Positions 36,181 to 45,495 of a stretch of 64,000 bases of DNA are shown one piece after another. Both the position numbers and the translations under genes were made by a program. The notes beneath the pieces are model-generated. The model was not told where the DNA came from. It was given only the letters and a program-made list of their open reading frames with translations, and searched no databases. The stretch is from the NCBI RefSeq assembly GCF_020525925.1, contig NZ_CP084876.1, positions 4,588,001 to 4,652,000 of the forward strand, in the 5' to 3' direction. Each line of letters begins with the position of its first letter. The stretch's first letter is position 1. The stretch is from Klebsiella quasipneumoniae subsp. quasipneumoniae (lineage in GTDB: Bacteria > Pseudomonadota > Gammaproteobacteria > Enterobacterales > Enterobacteriaceae).

Positions 36181-37128
36181 ATGACCGCGCCACGCCCCCC
36201 TATTGCGCTGAGAGCCATTGATTCACACACCGGCGGCGAACCCACCCGCCTGATCGTTGACGGCTTCCCCGACCTCGGCGGCGGCAGCATGGCGGAGCGT
36301 CGCGACCGTTTCGCCCGTGACTTCGATCGCTGGCGTCAGGCGGTGATTCTCGAACCGCGCGGCAGCGATGTGCTGGTCGGCGCGCTGCTTTGCAAACCGG
36401 TCTCGGCGGCGGCCACCGCTGGCGTCATTTTCTTCAACAACGCCGGTTTTCTGAATATGTGCGGCCACGGCACCATCGGGCTTATCGCCTCGCTGGCGTG
36501 GCTTGGCCGTATCCTGCCAGGCGTTCATCTGATTGAAACCCCGGTCGGCGACGTAAGCGCCACGTTGCACGACGATGGCAGCGTATCGGTGCAAAACGTC
36601 CCGGCCCGCCGCTGGAAAAAGCAGGTCCGCGTGGAGACCGCGCGGGGTCCCGTCATCGGCGATATTGCCTGGGGCGGCAACTGGTTTTTCCTGATTAACG
36701 ATCACCCGTTCGCCATTACCCCGGCGCACATTCCACAGCTCACCGACTACGCCTGGGCGGTGCGCGAGGGGCTGGAGGCTGCGGGGATCCGCGGCGACGA
36801 CGGCGGCGTTATCGACCATATCGAGCTGTTCGCCGATGACGATGCCGCCGACAGCCGCAGCTTCGTACTCTGTCCGGGAAAGGCCTGGGATCGTTCGCCG
36901 TGCGGCACCGGCACCAGCGCCAAGCTGGCCTGCCTGGCGCAGGATGGCAAACTCCAGCCGGGAGCGATCTGGCGCCAGGCCAGCATCATCGGCAGCCAGT
37001 TTACCGCCAGCTACCAGCGCGCCGCCGCAGGCATCATTCCAACGATCCGCGGCGAAGCCTGGGTGTGCGGCGATAATCAGTTGATCCTCAACCCGGACGA
37101 TCCCTTCTGCTGGGGGATCGCGCCGTGA
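36181..37128 (+). CDS. 4-hydroxyproline 2-epimerase
   Basis: 315 residues of the proline racemase family, with both catalytic cysteines: Cys94 in NMCGHGTIG and Cys241 in SPCGTGTSA. Two cysteines mark it as racemase/epimerase rather than trans-3-hydroxyproline dehydratase (Thr in place of the second Cys). Converts trans-4-hydroxy-L-proline to cis-4-hydroxy-D-proline. Starts the plus-strand operon; the next gene starts as GTGA at its stop codon. Confidence 0.92.
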   Translation: MTAPRPPIALRAIDSHTGGEPTRLIVDGFPDLGGGSMAERRDRFARDFDRWRQAVILEPRGSDVLVGALLCKPVSAAATAGVIFFNNAGFLNMCGHGTIGLIASLAWLGRILPGVHLIETPVGDVSATLHDDGSVSVQNVPARRWKKQVRVETARGPVIGDIAWGGNWFFLINDHPFAITPAHIPQLTDYAWAVREGLEAAGIRGDDGGVIDHIELFADDDAADSRSFVLCPGKAWDRSPCGTGTSAKLACLAQDGKLQPGAIWRQASIIGSQFTASYQRAAAGIIPTIRGEAWVCGDNQLILNPDDPFCWGIAP

Positions 37129-38234
37129 AGCCGTGCGATGTCATCGTGATCGGCGCCGGGATCATCGGCACCGCCTGCGCGTGGCAGCTGGCGAAGCGGG
37201 GGCAGAAAGTGACGCTTATCGATGACGGTCAACCCGGCGCCACGGCGGCGGGTATGGGCCATCTGGTGTGCATGGATGACGACCCCGCCGAACTGGCGCT
37301 GTCGGCGTGGTCGCTGGCGCGCTGGCGCGCCATCACCCCGCGGATGCCCGCCACTTGCGCCTGGCGCGGCTGCGGCACGCTGTGGCTGGCGGAAAGCGAA
37401 GAAGAGATGGCCGTCGCGGGTGAAAAACAGCGGCGGCTGGCTGGCTATCAGATCCACAGCGAACTGCAGACCCCACAGCAGATCGCCGGGCGCGAGCCGC
37501 TGCTGCGCAGCGGGCTGGCCGGCGGGCTATGGGTACCAGGCGACAGCATCGTCTACGCGCCAAACGTCGCCCGCTGGCTGATGGCCGATGCCGGAGACCA
37601 TCTCACCTGCCTGCACGACAGCGCGCAGGCGATTACCGAACCGGAGGTGCTGCTCGCCAGCGGCAAACGGCTACAGGCGCGGGCCATCGTGGTGGCCTGC
37701 GGCCTGGAGGCCAATACGCTGTTGGCGGAAAACTGGCTGCGGCCCAGGAAGGGTCAGCTGGCAATTACCGATCGCTACGGGCCGCGGGTGCATCACCAGC
37801 TGGTTGAGCTGGGCTACGGCGCCAGCGCCCACGGCGGCGGTACCTCGGTAGCGTTTAACCTGCAGCCGCGGCCCACTGGCCAGCTGCTGATTGGCTCTTC
37901 GCGCCAGTTCGATAATCGCGAGCGCCAGCTGGATCTCCCCTTGCTGGGGCAGATGCTCGACCGCGCCCGCCATTTTGTGCCGGCGCTGGCGACGCTGAAT
38001 ATCATCCGCTGCTGGAGCGGCCTGCGCGCCGCCTCGCAGGATGGCAATCCGCTGATCGGCCCGCACCCCACGCGCCGCGGTGTATGGCTGGCGCTGGGCC
38101 ATGAAGGACTGGGGGTCACCACCGCCCCGGCGACGGCTGAGCTGCTGGCGGCGCAGATCCTCGGCGAACGCTGCCCGCTGGCGCCTGAGGCCTGGCTCCC
38201 GGCCCGTCTGTACCATCAGGAGGCGATCGCATGA
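37125..38234 (+). CDS. D-hydroxyproline dehydrogenase, DadA-like FAD subunit
   Basis: 369 residues from GTG 37125, which overlaps the epimerase stop. N-terminal Rossmann motif [21 protein letters not shown] (GxGxxG at 10-15), and a DAO-type C-terminal glycine segment ([17 protein letters not shown]). With the two following genes it forms the heterotrimeric dehydrogenase seen in hydroxyproline clusters, oxidising cis-4-hydroxy-D-proline to the pyrroline. Confidence 0.88.
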   Translation: MKPCDVIVIGAGIIGTACAWQLAKRGQKVTLIDDGQPGATAAGMGHLVCMDDDPAELALSAWSLARWRAITPRMPATCAWRGCGTLWLAESEEEMAVAGEKQRRLAGYQIHSELQTPQQIAGREPLLRSGLAGGLWVPGDSIVYAPNVARWLMADAGDHLTCLHDSAQAITEPEVLLASGKRLQARAIVVACGLEANTLLAENWLRPRKGQLAITDRYGPRVHHQLVELGYGASAHGGGTSVAFNLQPRPTGQLLIGSSRQFDNRERQLDLPLLGQMLDRARHFVPALATLNIIRCWSGLRAASQDGNPLIGPHPTRRGVWLALGHEGLGVTTAPATAELLAAQILGERCPLAPEAWLPARLYHQEAIA

Positions 38235-38494
38235 ATAGCACGCTCAATATCACTGTCGATGGCGAAGCGCTGACGGTGCCGGAAGGTATCAGCGTGGCGG
38301 CAGCGCTGGCGTTGACCGGCGATCCCACCACCCGCCAGGCGGTTAACGGCGACCCCCGCGCGCCGTTTTGCGGCATGGGGGTCTGCCAGGAGTGCCGGAT
38401 CACCGTCGACGGCCGGCGGGTGCTGGCCTGCCAGACCCTGTGCCGGGCCGGTATGCAAATAGAAAGGAGCCGCTATGTACACGCTGCGCTGTGA
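38231..38494 (+). CDS. (2Fe-2S)-binding small subunit of D-hydroxyproline dehydrogenase
   Basis: 87 residues with C47, C52, C55 and C67 in the CGMGVCQEC...C pattern of plant-type ferredoxin folds. Its start overlaps the previous stop (ATGA) and its end overlaps the next gene by 20 bp, so all three subunits are translated together. It probably passes electrons between the two FAD subunits (as in SoxA/HcnA-type systems). Confidence 0.88.
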   Translation: MNSTLNITVDGEALTVPEGISVAAALALTGDPTTRQAVNGDPRAPFCGMGVCQECRITVDGRRVLACQTLCRAGMQIERSRYVHAAL

Positions 38495-39737
38495 CATTTT
38501 AATCCTCGGCGCCGGCCCCGCCGGCATGGCGGCAGCCCTCGCTGCCGCCGCCTGCGATAAACAGGTCATTATTCTCGACGATAACCCCGCCCCCGGAGGG
38601 CAAATCTGGCGCGCCGGCCCGCAGGCGACGCTGCCCGCCCTGGCCCGGCGCTACCGCGACGCCATCGCAGCGTCTGCCGCCATCCGGGTGGTGAACGGCG
38701 CGCGGCTGATTGCCCGCCCCTCCGCGCGCAGCGTGCTGTTTGAAACCGCCGACGGCGGTGGCGTGGTTTACTGGCGGAAACTGATCCTCTGCTGCGGCGC
38801 GCGCGAGCTGTCGCTGCCCTTTCCCGGCTGGACCTTACCCGGCGTGACCAGCGCGGGCGGCCTGCAGGCGCAGATCAAACATGGCCTGTCGCTGAAAGGC
38901 GAAAAAGTGGTGATTGCCGGCAGCGGCCCGCTGCTGCTGGCGGTGGCGGATACGGTGAACAAGGCCGGAGGCCAGGTAACGAATATCGTTGAGCAAGCGC
39001 CGCTCCCGGCGCTGCTGCGCTTCGCCAGCGGGCTGTGGCGCTGGCCGCAGAAGCTGCGCCAGTTAGCGACGCTGGCTCCGAAAGGCTATCTTAGCGGCGC
39101 CCAGGCGATCCGCGCCCACGGCGCAACGCGGCTGGAAGCCGTGACGCTGCGCCAGCGCGGCATCGAGCGGACTGTCGCCTGCGATCGGCTGGCTATCGGC
39201 TACGGGCTGGTGCCCAATATCGAGACGGGGCTGCTGTTCGGTTGCGCCACGGCGCAGGAGGCGATCCAGGTTAACCGCTGGCAGCAGACCAGCCTCGCGG
39301 ATATTTACGCCGCCGGGGAGTGCACCGGTTTCGGCGGGAGCGAGCTGGCGCTGGCGGAGGGCGAAATCGCCGGGTATGCCGCCGCCGGGGCCAGCCAGCA
39401 GGCCCAGGCGTTATTTGCCCGTCGCGCCCGCTGGCAGCGCTTCGCCACGGCCATCAACCGCACCTTCCGGCTGGCGGAGTCGTTGAAAAACGCGGCGACG
39501 CCGGAGAGCCTGCTGTGCCGTTGCGAAGATGTGCGCTGCGGCGATGTGGCAGCCGCCGACGACTGGCTACAGGCCAAGCTTACCCAGCGCTGCGGAATGG
39601 GCGCCTGTCAGGGGCGCACCTGCGCCGCCAGCGCCCGCTGGCTGTATGGCTGGCCGCTGCCGCAGCCGAGAGAGCCGCTGTCCCCCGTCCGCGCGGAAAC
39701 ACTTATTGCCCTCGCCAGGCTGAGCGCCGAGCCGTAA
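38475..39737 (+). CDS. D-hydroxyproline dehydrogenase, NAD(P)/FAD large subunit
   Basis: 420 residues. FAD motif LGAGPAGMAAALAAAACD near residue 12 and second nucleotide site around VVIAGSGPLLLAVADTV. The C-terminal region has a bacterioferredoxin-type CRCEDV...CGMGACQGRTC cluster motif (about 350-390), as in octopine/nopaline-oxidase-like HcnB subunits. Completes the dehydrogenase of the hydroxyproline operon. Confidence 0.86.
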   Translation: MYTLRCDILILGAGPAGMAAALAAAACDKQVIILDDNPAPGGQIWRAGPQATLPALARRYRDAIAASAAIRVVNGARLIARPSARSVLFETADGGGVVYWRKLILCCGARELSLPFPGWTLPGVTSAGGLQAQIKHGLSLKGEKVVIAGSGPLLLAVADTVNKAGGQVTNIVEQAPLPALLRFASGLWRWPQKLRQLATLAPKGYLSGAQAIRAHGATRLEAVTLRQRGIERTVACDRLAIGYGLVPNIETGLLFGCATAQEAIQVNRWQQTSLADIYAAGECTGFGGSELALAEGEIAGYAAAGASQQAQALFARRARWQRFATAINRTFRLAESLKNAATPESLLCRCEDVRCGDVAAADDWLQAKLTQRCGMGACQGRTCAASARWLYGWPLPQPREPLSPVRAETLIALARLSAEP

Positions 39738-39740
39738 CCG

Positions 39741-40181
39741 CTACTCTTCTTCATCACCGCGCCCGGCAGGGACGCCAAGCGCAATAAACTCCTCCAGCAG
39801 CGAGGTCAGTTGCTGCAGCTTTTCCGTAGTGAACTGAGCCTCCAGCAGGCGATAGGTTTCTTCCACCTCCGCCTGGGCGCTTTCGTACAGCGCGGTTCCG
39901 GCAGGCGTCAGCGAGACGTACAGCTTGCGCTGATCGTTAACCGGCTTCAGCCGCAGCACCAGTCCATCCCGCTCCATGCGCGTCAAAATCCCGGTCAGAC
40001 TGGGGCGCAGAATACAGGCGCGAAAAGCCAGATCGTGAAAGTCCATTGACGGACGTTCGGCGAGGATACGCACGATCCGCCACTGCTGTTCGGTGAGATT
40101 GTGTCGTTTGACGATCGGTCGAAAGTAGGCCATCGCCGCTTCACGCGCCTGCAACAAGGCAATGGTTAATGAATCATGCAT
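39741..40181 (-). CDS. hpaR: MarR-family repressor HpaR
   Basis: 146 residues, winged helix MarR protein with NLTEQQWRIVRILAERPSMDFHDLA and GILTRMERDGLVLR. HpaR represses the meta-cleavage operon hpaGEDFHI and is released by 4-hydroxyphenylacetate or homoprotocatechuate in E. coli W. Divergent from hpaG with a 286-bp spacer that contains three AT-rich palindromes. Confidence 0.93.
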   Translation of the reverse strand: MHDSLTIALLQAREAAMAYFRPIVKRHNLTEQQWRIVRILAERPSMDFHDLAFRACILRPSLTGILTRMERDGLVLRLKPVNDQRKLYVSLTPAGTALYESAQAEVEETYRLLEAQFTTEKLQQLTSLLEEFIALGVPAGRGDEEE

Positions 40182-40210
40182 AGTATTCCCTCAACGGCCT
40201 CATCTAAAAC

Positions 40211-40425
40211 TTATTAACAACTTAATAATTAGCTTTAATCCTGCCATGTACAACCGGTTTCTGCACCTGAAAAGTACCAGCCTTTCCCAGAAAAATATTC
40301 AACTATTTGATTAATAACGAATAAGTTATTGATGTGTAAATATTGTGTTAATCCGATCACAAAACATTCACTTCCAGTTGCTAAACCTCATCGCAAAGCA
40401 TAAAAGATGATCATTAATATATTAA
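40211..40425. promoter_or_regulatory. Three AT-rich palindromes in the hpaR-hpaG spacer
   Basis: TTATTAA-CAAC-TTAATAA at 40211-40228; AATAAC-GAATAA-GTTATT at 40313-40330; TTAATATATTAA at 40414-40425. MarR-family repressors bind such palindromes and HpaR has two operators in E. coli W, so these are operator candidates. No exact match to published HpaR sites was made. Confidence 0.5.
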
Positions 40426-40467
40426 CGAAATCCCTTTAAACCGAAATCAGTCCCAGAGGAGTGGTGA

Positions 40468-41100
40468 ATGAAAGGTACCATCTTCGCCGTTGCGCTCAAT
40501 CATCGCAGCCAGCTCGACGCCTGGCGCGAGGCGTTTCAACAGGCCCCCTACAAAACGCCGCCGAAAACCGCGGTCTGGTTTATCAAGCCGCGCAATACCG
40601 TGATTGGCGATGGCGAGGCGATCCCCCATCCGCAGGGCGAAACTGTGCAAAGCGGCGCCACCGTGGCGCTGATTGTCGGCAAAACCGCGCGCAAGGTGGC
40701 GGCGGAAGAGGCAGCGAACTATATCGCCGGCTACGCGCTGGCGAACGACGTCAGCCTGCCGGAAGAGAGTTTTTATCGCCCGGCGATCAAGGCCAAGTGC
40801 CGCGATGGTTTCTGCCCCGTCGGCGCGCTGTCGCCGGTGCGCAACGTCGATAACCTGACCATCATCACCGAAATCAACGGCCGCGAAGCGGACAGCTGGC
40901 ATACCGGCGATCTGCAGCGTAACGCCGCGCAGCTGCTGAGCGCCTTGAGCGAGTTCGCCACCCTCAATCCCGGCGACGCGATCCTCATCGGTACGCCCCA
41001 CTCCCGCGTTACGCTGCGTCCCGGCGATCGCGTACGCATTCTCGCCGAGGGCTTCCCGGCGCTGGAAAACCCGGTTGTCGCAGAAGGAGAGCTGGCATGA
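40468..41100 (+). CDS. hpaG1: HpaG subunit 1, isomerase/decarboxylase N-terminal half
   Basis: 210 residues, FAH-family fold (ANDVSLPEESFYRPAIKAKCRDGFCP). AGAGGAG precedes ATG 40468. In E. coli C/W the two halves are one 427-429-residue protein (HpcE/HpaG); here they are separate cistrons joined by an ATGA overlap. The pair converts the 5-oxopent-3-ene tricarboxylate intermediate to 2-oxohepta-3-ene-1,7-dioate in homoprotocatechuate breakdown. Confidence 0.9.
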   Translation: MKGTIFAVALNHRSQLDAWREAFQQAPYKTPPKTAVWFIKPRNTVIGDGEAIPHPQGETVQSGATVALIVGKTARKVAAEEAANYIAGYALANDVSLPEESFYRPAIKAKCRDGFCPVGALSPVRNVDNLTIITEINGREADSWHTGDLQRNAAQLLSALSEFATLNPGDAILIGTPHSRVTLRPGDRVRILAEGFPALENPVVAEGELA

Positions 41101-41861
41101 AACAGGCACGTATTGAATGGCAGGGACAGGTACGCGATGCGGTGGTCGATGAACGCGACCAGGTGCGCCTGGACGATGGCACGGTATTGAAAGAAGGTGA
41201 ATTCCGCTGGCTGCCGCCCGCCGACGGCACGCTGTTCGCGCTGGGGCTGAACTACGCCGACCACGCCAGCGAGCTGGCGTTTAAGCCGCCAACCGAGCCG
41301 CTGGTGTTTATCAAAGCGCCAAACACCTTTACTGGCCACCAGCAGCAGTCGGTACGCCCGGATAACGTGGAATACATGCACTACGAAGCTGAGCTGGTGG
41401 TGGTGATCGGTAAAACCGCCCGCCGCGTCAGCGAAGCCGAGGCCATGGACTATGTCGCCGGCTATACCGTCTGCAACGACTACGCGATCCGCGACTATCT
41501 GGAAAACTACTACCGGCCAAACCTGCGGGTGAAAAGCCGCGATACCCTGACGCCGATCGGCCCGTGGATCGTCGGCAAAGAGGCGATCCCGGATCCGCAT
41601 AATCTGGCCCTGCGCACCTGGGTCAATGGCGAGCTGCGCCAGCAGGGCACCACCGCCGATCTGATCTTCAGCATCCCGTTTCTCATCGCTTACTTAAGCG
41701 AATTTATGACCCTGCAACCGGGCGACATGATCGCCACCGGCACGCCGAAAGGGCTGTCCGACGTGGTGCCAGGCGACGAGGTGATCGTTGAAGTCGAGGG
41801 CGTGGGCCGCCTGGTCAACCATATCATCAGCCAGCAAGCGTATGAGGAGACACTGTCATGA
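41097..41861 (+). CDS. hpaG2: HpaG subunit 2, isomerase/decarboxylase C-terminal half
   Basis: 254 residues. FAH fold with metal-binding VEYMHYEAELVVVIGK and DYAIRDYLENYYRPNLRVKSRD. It starts MKQARIEWQGQVRDA, a complete FAH-type N-terminal segment that the fused E. coli protein lacks in its middle, so this is a genuine separate gene and not a frameshifted half. ATGA overlaps at both ends link it to hpaG1 and hpaE. Confidence 0.9.
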   Translation: MKQARIEWQGQVRDAVVDERDQVRLDDGTVLKEGEFRWLPPADGTLFALGLNYADHASELAFKPPTEPLVFIKAPNTFTGHQQQSVRPDNVEYMHYEAELVVVIGKTARRVSEAEAMDYVAGYTVCNDYAIRDYLENYYRPNLRVKSRDTLTPIGPWIVGKEAIPDPHNLALRTWVNGELRQQGTTADLIFSIPFLIAYLSEFMTLQPGDMIATGTPKGLSDVVPGDEVIVEVEGVGRLVNHIISQQAYEETLS

Positions 41862-43324
41862 AAAAGATTAACCATTGGATCAACGGTAAAAACGTTGCCG
41901 GCGCAGACTATTTTCATACCACCAACCCGGCCACCGGCGAAGTGCTGGCGGAAGTCGCCGCCGGCGGTGAAGCCGAAGTCCATCAGGCGGTAGCGGCGGC
42001 GAAAGAGGCCTTCCCGAAGTGGGCTAACCTGCCGATGAAAGAGCGCGCGCGTCTGATGCGCCGCCTCGGGGATCTGATCGACCAGAACGTCCCGGAGATC
42101 GCGGCGATGGAAACCGCCGATACCGGTCTGCCTATCCACCAGACCAAAAACGTGCTGATCCCGCGCGCCTCCCACAATTTCGAGTTTTTCGCCGAAGTGT
42201 GCCAGCAGATGAACGGTAAGACCTATCCGGTCGACGACAAGATGCTGAACTACACCCTGGTGCAGCCGGTGGGCGTCTGCGCGCTGGTGTCGCCGTGGAA
42301 CGTGCCGTTTATGACCGCCACCTGGAAGGTGGCGCCGTGCCTGGCGTTGGGGAATACCGCGGTGCTGAAGATGTCCGAGCTGTCGCCGCTGACCGCCGAC
42401 CGTCTGGGCGAACTGGCGCTGGAAGCGGGTATTCCGGCGGGGGTACTGAACGTGGTGCAGGGCTACGGCGCGACGGCGGGCGATGCGCTGGTACGCCACC
42501 ATGACGTGCGCGCGGTATCGTTTACCGGCGGTACCGCCACCGGGCGCAACATCATGAAAAATGCCGGGCTGAAAAAGTACTCCATGGAGCTGGGCGGCAA
42601 ATCGCCGGTGCTGATTTTCGAAGACGCCGATATTGAGCGCGCCCTCGACGCCGCGCTGTTCACCATCTTCTCGATCAACGGCGAACGCTGCACCGCCGGC
42701 TCGCGCATTTTCATTCAGCAGAGCATCTACCCCGAGTTCGTTAAGCGCTTCGCCGAGCGCGCTAACCGCCTGCGCGTCGGCGATCCAACCGACCCGAACA
42801 CCCAGGTTGGCGCGCTGATTAGCCAGCAACATTGGGAGAAAGTCTCCGGCTATATCCGCCTCGGCATTGAAGAAGGGGCGACCCTGCTGGCCGGCGGCGC
42901 GGATAAACCGTCCGACCTGCCGGCGCATCTGAAAGCCGGCAATTTCCTGCGCCCGACAGTGCTGGCGGATGTCGACAACCGTATGCGCGTCGCGCAGGAA
43001 GAGATTTTTGGCCCGGTCGCCTGCCTGCTGCCGTTCAAAGACGAGGCGGAAGGGCTGCGCCTGGCGAACGATGTGGAATACGGCCTGGCGTCGTATATCT
43101 GGACCCAGGACGTCAGCAAAGTGCTGCGTCTGGCGCGCGGTATTGAAGCCGGGATGGTGTTCGTCAACACCCAGAACGTCCGCGACCTGCGTCAGCCGTT
43201 CGGCGGCGTGAAGGCCTCTGGCACCGGCCGCGAAGGCGGCGAGTACAGCTTTGAAGTGTTCGCCGAAATGAAAAACGTCTGCATCTCGATGGGCGACCAT
43301 CCGATCCCGAAATGGGGAGTCTGA
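41858..43324 (+). CDS. hpaE: 5-carboxymethyl-2-hydroxymuconate semialdehyde dehydrogenase
   Basis: 488 residues, aldehyde dehydrogenase superfamily; Glu in SMELGGKSPV and catalytic Cys in NGERCTAGSRIF. Oxidises the ring-opened semialdehyde in homoprotocatechuate breakdown. GAGGAG precedes the ATG, and it overlaps hpaG2 by 4 bp. Confidence 0.95.
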   Translation: MKKINHWINGKNVAGADYFHTTNPATGEVLAEVAAGGEAEVHQAVAAAKEAFPKWANLPMKERARLMRRLGDLIDQNVPEIAAMETADTGLPIHQTKNVLIPRASHNFEFFAEVCQQMNGKTYPVDDKMLNYTLVQPVGVCALVSPWNVPFMTATWKVAPCLALGNTAVLKMSELSPLTADRLGELALEAGIPAGVLNVVQGYGATAGDALVRHHDVRAVSFTGGTATGRNIMKNAGLKKYSMELGGKSPVLIFEDADIERALDAALFTIFSINGERCTAGSRIFIQQSIYPEFVKRFAERANRLRVGDPTDPNTQVGALISQQHWEKVSGYIRLGIEEGATLLAGGADKPSDLPAHLKAGNFLRPTVLADVDNRMRVAQEEIFGPVACLLPFKDEAEGLRLANDVEYGLASYIWTQDVSKVLRLARGIEAGMVFVNTQNVRDLRQPFGGVKASGTGREGGEYSFEVFAEMKNVCISMGDHPIPKWGV

Positions 43325-43325
43325 T

Positions 43326-44183
43326 ATGGGTAAGTTAGCGTTAGCAGCAAAAATCACTCACGTGCCGTCGATGTACCTGTCTGAGCTGCCGGGGAAAAAC
43401 CACGGCTGCCGCCAGGGCGCTATCGACGGGCATAAAGAAATTGGCAAGCGCTGCCGGGAAATGGGCGTCGATACCATCATCGTGTTCGATACCCACTGGC
43501 TGGTCAACAGCGCCTACCACATCAACTGCGCCGACCATTTCCAGGGCGTCTACACCAGTAACGAACTGCCGCACTTTATTCGCGACATGACCTACGACTA
43601 TGACGGCAACCCGGAGCTGGGTCAGCTCATCGCCGACGAGGCGGTGAAGCTCGGGGTGCGCGCCAAAGCGCACAATATTCCGAGCCTGAAGCTGGAGTAC
43701 GGCACCCTGGTGCCGATGCGCTACATGAATAGCGATAAGCACTTCAAGGTGGTGTCCATTTCCGCCTTCTGTACCGTTCATGACTTTGCCGACAGCCGCA
43801 GGCTGGGCGAAGCGATCCTCAAAGCCATTGAGAAATATGACGGCACCGTGGCGGTGCTGGCCAGCGGCTCGCTGTCGCACCGCTTTATCGACGATCAGCG
43901 TGCCGAAGAAGGCATGAACAGCTACACCCGAGAGTTCGATCATCAGATGGATGAGCGGGTGGTGAAGCTGTGGCGCGAGGGCAAATTTAAAGAGTTCTGC
44001 ACCATGCTGCCGGAGTACGCCGACTACTGCTACGGCGAAGGCAACATGCACGACACGGTGATGCTGCTTGGCCTGCTGGGCTGGGATAAATACGACGGCA
44101 AGGTGGAGTTTATCACCGAGCTGTTCGCCAGCTCCGGCACCGGCCAGGTTAACGCCGTGTTCCCGCTGCCGGCGCAGGCGTAA
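43326..44183 (+). CDS. hpaD: 3,4-dihydroxyphenylacetate 2,3-dioxygenase
   Basis: 285 residues, type III extradiol dioxygenase (LigB-like) with metal-binding His/Glu in TIIVFDTHWLVNSAYHINC and a conserved HRFIDDQRAEEG region. It opens the homoprotocatechuate ring using Fe(II) and O2. GGGAG before the ATG; 1 bp after the hpaE stop. Confidence 0.95.
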   Translation: MGKLALAAKITHVPSMYLSELPGKNHGCRQGAIDGHKEIGKRCREMGVDTIIVFDTHWLVNSAYHINCADHFQGVYTSNELPHFIRDMTYDYDGNPELGQLIADEAVKLGVRAKAHNIPSLKLEYGTLVPMRYMNSDKHFKVVSISAFCTVHDFADSRRLGEAILKAIEKYDGTVAVLASGSLSHRFIDDQRAEEGMNSYTREFDHQMDERVVKLWREGKFKEFCTMLPEYADYCYGEGNMHDTVMLLGLLGWDKYDGKVEFITELFASSGTGQVNAVFPLPAQA

Positions 44184-44192
44184 GGAGGCCCC

Positions 44193-44573
44193 ATGCCACA
44201 TTTTATCGCCGAATGTACCGACAACATCCGCGAGCAGGCCGATCTGCCTGGACTGTTCGCCAAAGTCAACGAGGCGCTGGCCGCTACCGGCATCTTTCCG
44301 ATCGGCGGGATCCGCAGCCGTGCCCACTGGCTGGATACCTGGCAGATGGCCGACGGCAGGCAGGATTACGCCTTTGTCCATATGACGCTGAAGATCGGTG
44401 CCGGGCGCAGCCTGGAGAGCCGTCAGGACGTGGGAGATATGCTGTTCGCGCTGATCAAATCCCACTTCGCGGCGCTGATGGAGAGCCGCTACCTGGCGCT
44501 GTCGTTCGCCATGGAAGAGCTCGATCCGACGCTGAACTACAAACAGAACAATGTGCACGCCTTATTTAAATAA
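44193..44573 (+). CDS. hpaF: 5-carboxymethyl-2-hydroxymuconate isomerase
   Basis: 126 residues, beginning MPHFIAECT, so Pro1 after Met removal is the catalytic base of this tautomerase-superfamily isomerase. AAGGAGG precedes the ATG. Isomerises the 2-hydroxymuconate product for HpaG. Confidence 0.95.
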   Translation: MPHFIAECTDNIREQADLPGLFAKVNEALAATGIFPIGGIRSRAHWLDTWQMADGRQDYAFVHMTLKIGAGRSLESRQDVGDMLFALIKSHFAALMESRYLALSFAMEELDPTLNYKQNNVHALFK

Positions 44574-44582
44574 CGTGCAAAT

Positions 44583-44660
44583 TGCCCGGTGGCGCTGCGC
44601 TTACCGGGCCTACAGCGGCCATGAATTTGTAGGCCGGATAAGCGAAGCGCCATCCGGCAA
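44583..44660. repeat. BIME (REP pair) between hpaF and hpaH
   Basis: Two inverted REP units: TTGCCCGGTGGCGCTGCGCT at the left and AAGCGCCATCCGGCAATAC at the right, separated by a CCTAC-TGTAGG core. It interrupts the otherwise tight hpa operon and may modulate expression of downstream hpaHI. Confidence 0.85.
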
Positions 44661-44681
44661 TACAATGCCACAGGAATCACT

Positions 44682-45485
44682 ATGCTCGATAAACAGACCC
44701 GAACCCTGATTGCCCAGCGGCTGAATCAGGCCGAAAAACAGCGTGAACAGATCCGCGCGATCTCGCTGGATTATCCGTCGATCACCATTGAGGACGCCTA
44801 CGCCGTCCAGCGCGAGTGGGTCGAGATGAAGATCGCCGAAGGCCGCGTACTCAAAGGCCACAAGATCGGCCTGACCTCAAAAGCCATGCAGGCCAGCTCG
44901 CAGATCAGCGAGCCGGACTACGGCGCGCTGCTTGACGATATGTTCTTCCACGACGGCAGCGATATCCCCACCGACCGCTTTATCGTTCCGCGTATCGAAG
45001 TCGAGCTGGCGTTCGTGCTGGCCAAACCGCTGCGCGGCCCGAACTGCACCCTGTTTGATGTCTACAACGCCACCGACTACGTGATCCCGGCGCTGGAGCT
45101 GATTGACGCCCGCTGCCACAACATCGACCCGGAAACCCAGCGCCCGCGTAAAGTGTTCGACACCATTTCCGATAACGCCGCCAACGCCGGGGTGATCCTC
45201 GGCGGCCGCCCGATCAAGCCCGACGAGCTGGATCTGCGCTGGATCTCCGCCCTGCTGTATCGCAACGGCGTGATTGAGGAGACCGGCGTCGCCGCGGGGG
45301 TGCTCAATCACCCGGCCAACGGCGTGGCCTGGCTGGCCAACAAACTGGCGCCGTACGATGTCCAGCTCGAAGCCGGGCAAATCATCCTCGGCGGCTCCTT
45401 CACCCGTCCGGTCCCGGCGCGCAAGGGCGATACCTTCCACGTCGACTACGGCAACATGGGCGCCATCAGCTGCCGCTTTGTCTGA
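44682..45485 (+). CDS. hpaH: 2-oxo-hept-4-ene-1,7-dioate hydratase
   Basis: 267 residues, MhpD/HpcG hydratase family ([42 protein letters not shown] with metal-binding Glu). Adds water to give 4-hydroxy-2-oxoheptanedioate. AGGAA before the ATG. Confidence 0.95.
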   Translation: MLDKQTRTLIAQRLNQAEKQREQIRAISLDYPSITIEDAYAVQREWVEMKIAEGRVLKGHKIGLTSKAMQASSQISEPDYGALLDDMFFHDGSDIPTDRFIVPRIEVELAFVLAKPLRGPNCTLFDVYNATDYVIPALELIDARCHNIDPETQRPRKVFDTISDNAANAGVILGGRPIKPDELDLRWISALLYRNGVIEETGVAAGVLNHPANGVAWLANKLAPYDVQLEAGQIILGGSFTRPVPARKGDTFHVDYGNMGAISCRFV

Positions 45486-45495
45486 GGAGAGCAAC

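Noticed and set aside
40344..40361. CRP-like TGTGT...TCACA in the hpaR-hpaG spacer
   Set aside because: The spacing between half-sites is 8 bp rather than 6 and the left half has a mismatch, so it is not a credible CRP site.
41690..43357. A 555-codon open frame on the minus strand opposite hpaE
   Set aside because: Mirror frame of a high-GC dehydrogenase gene. It crosses into hpaG2 and hpaD and lacks a ribosome site.
43341..44558. A 405-codon open frame on the minus strand opposite hpaD/hpaF
   Set aside because: Spans two well-supported plus-strand genes with clear ribosome sites; histidine/glutamine/arginine-rich translation typical of a shadow.
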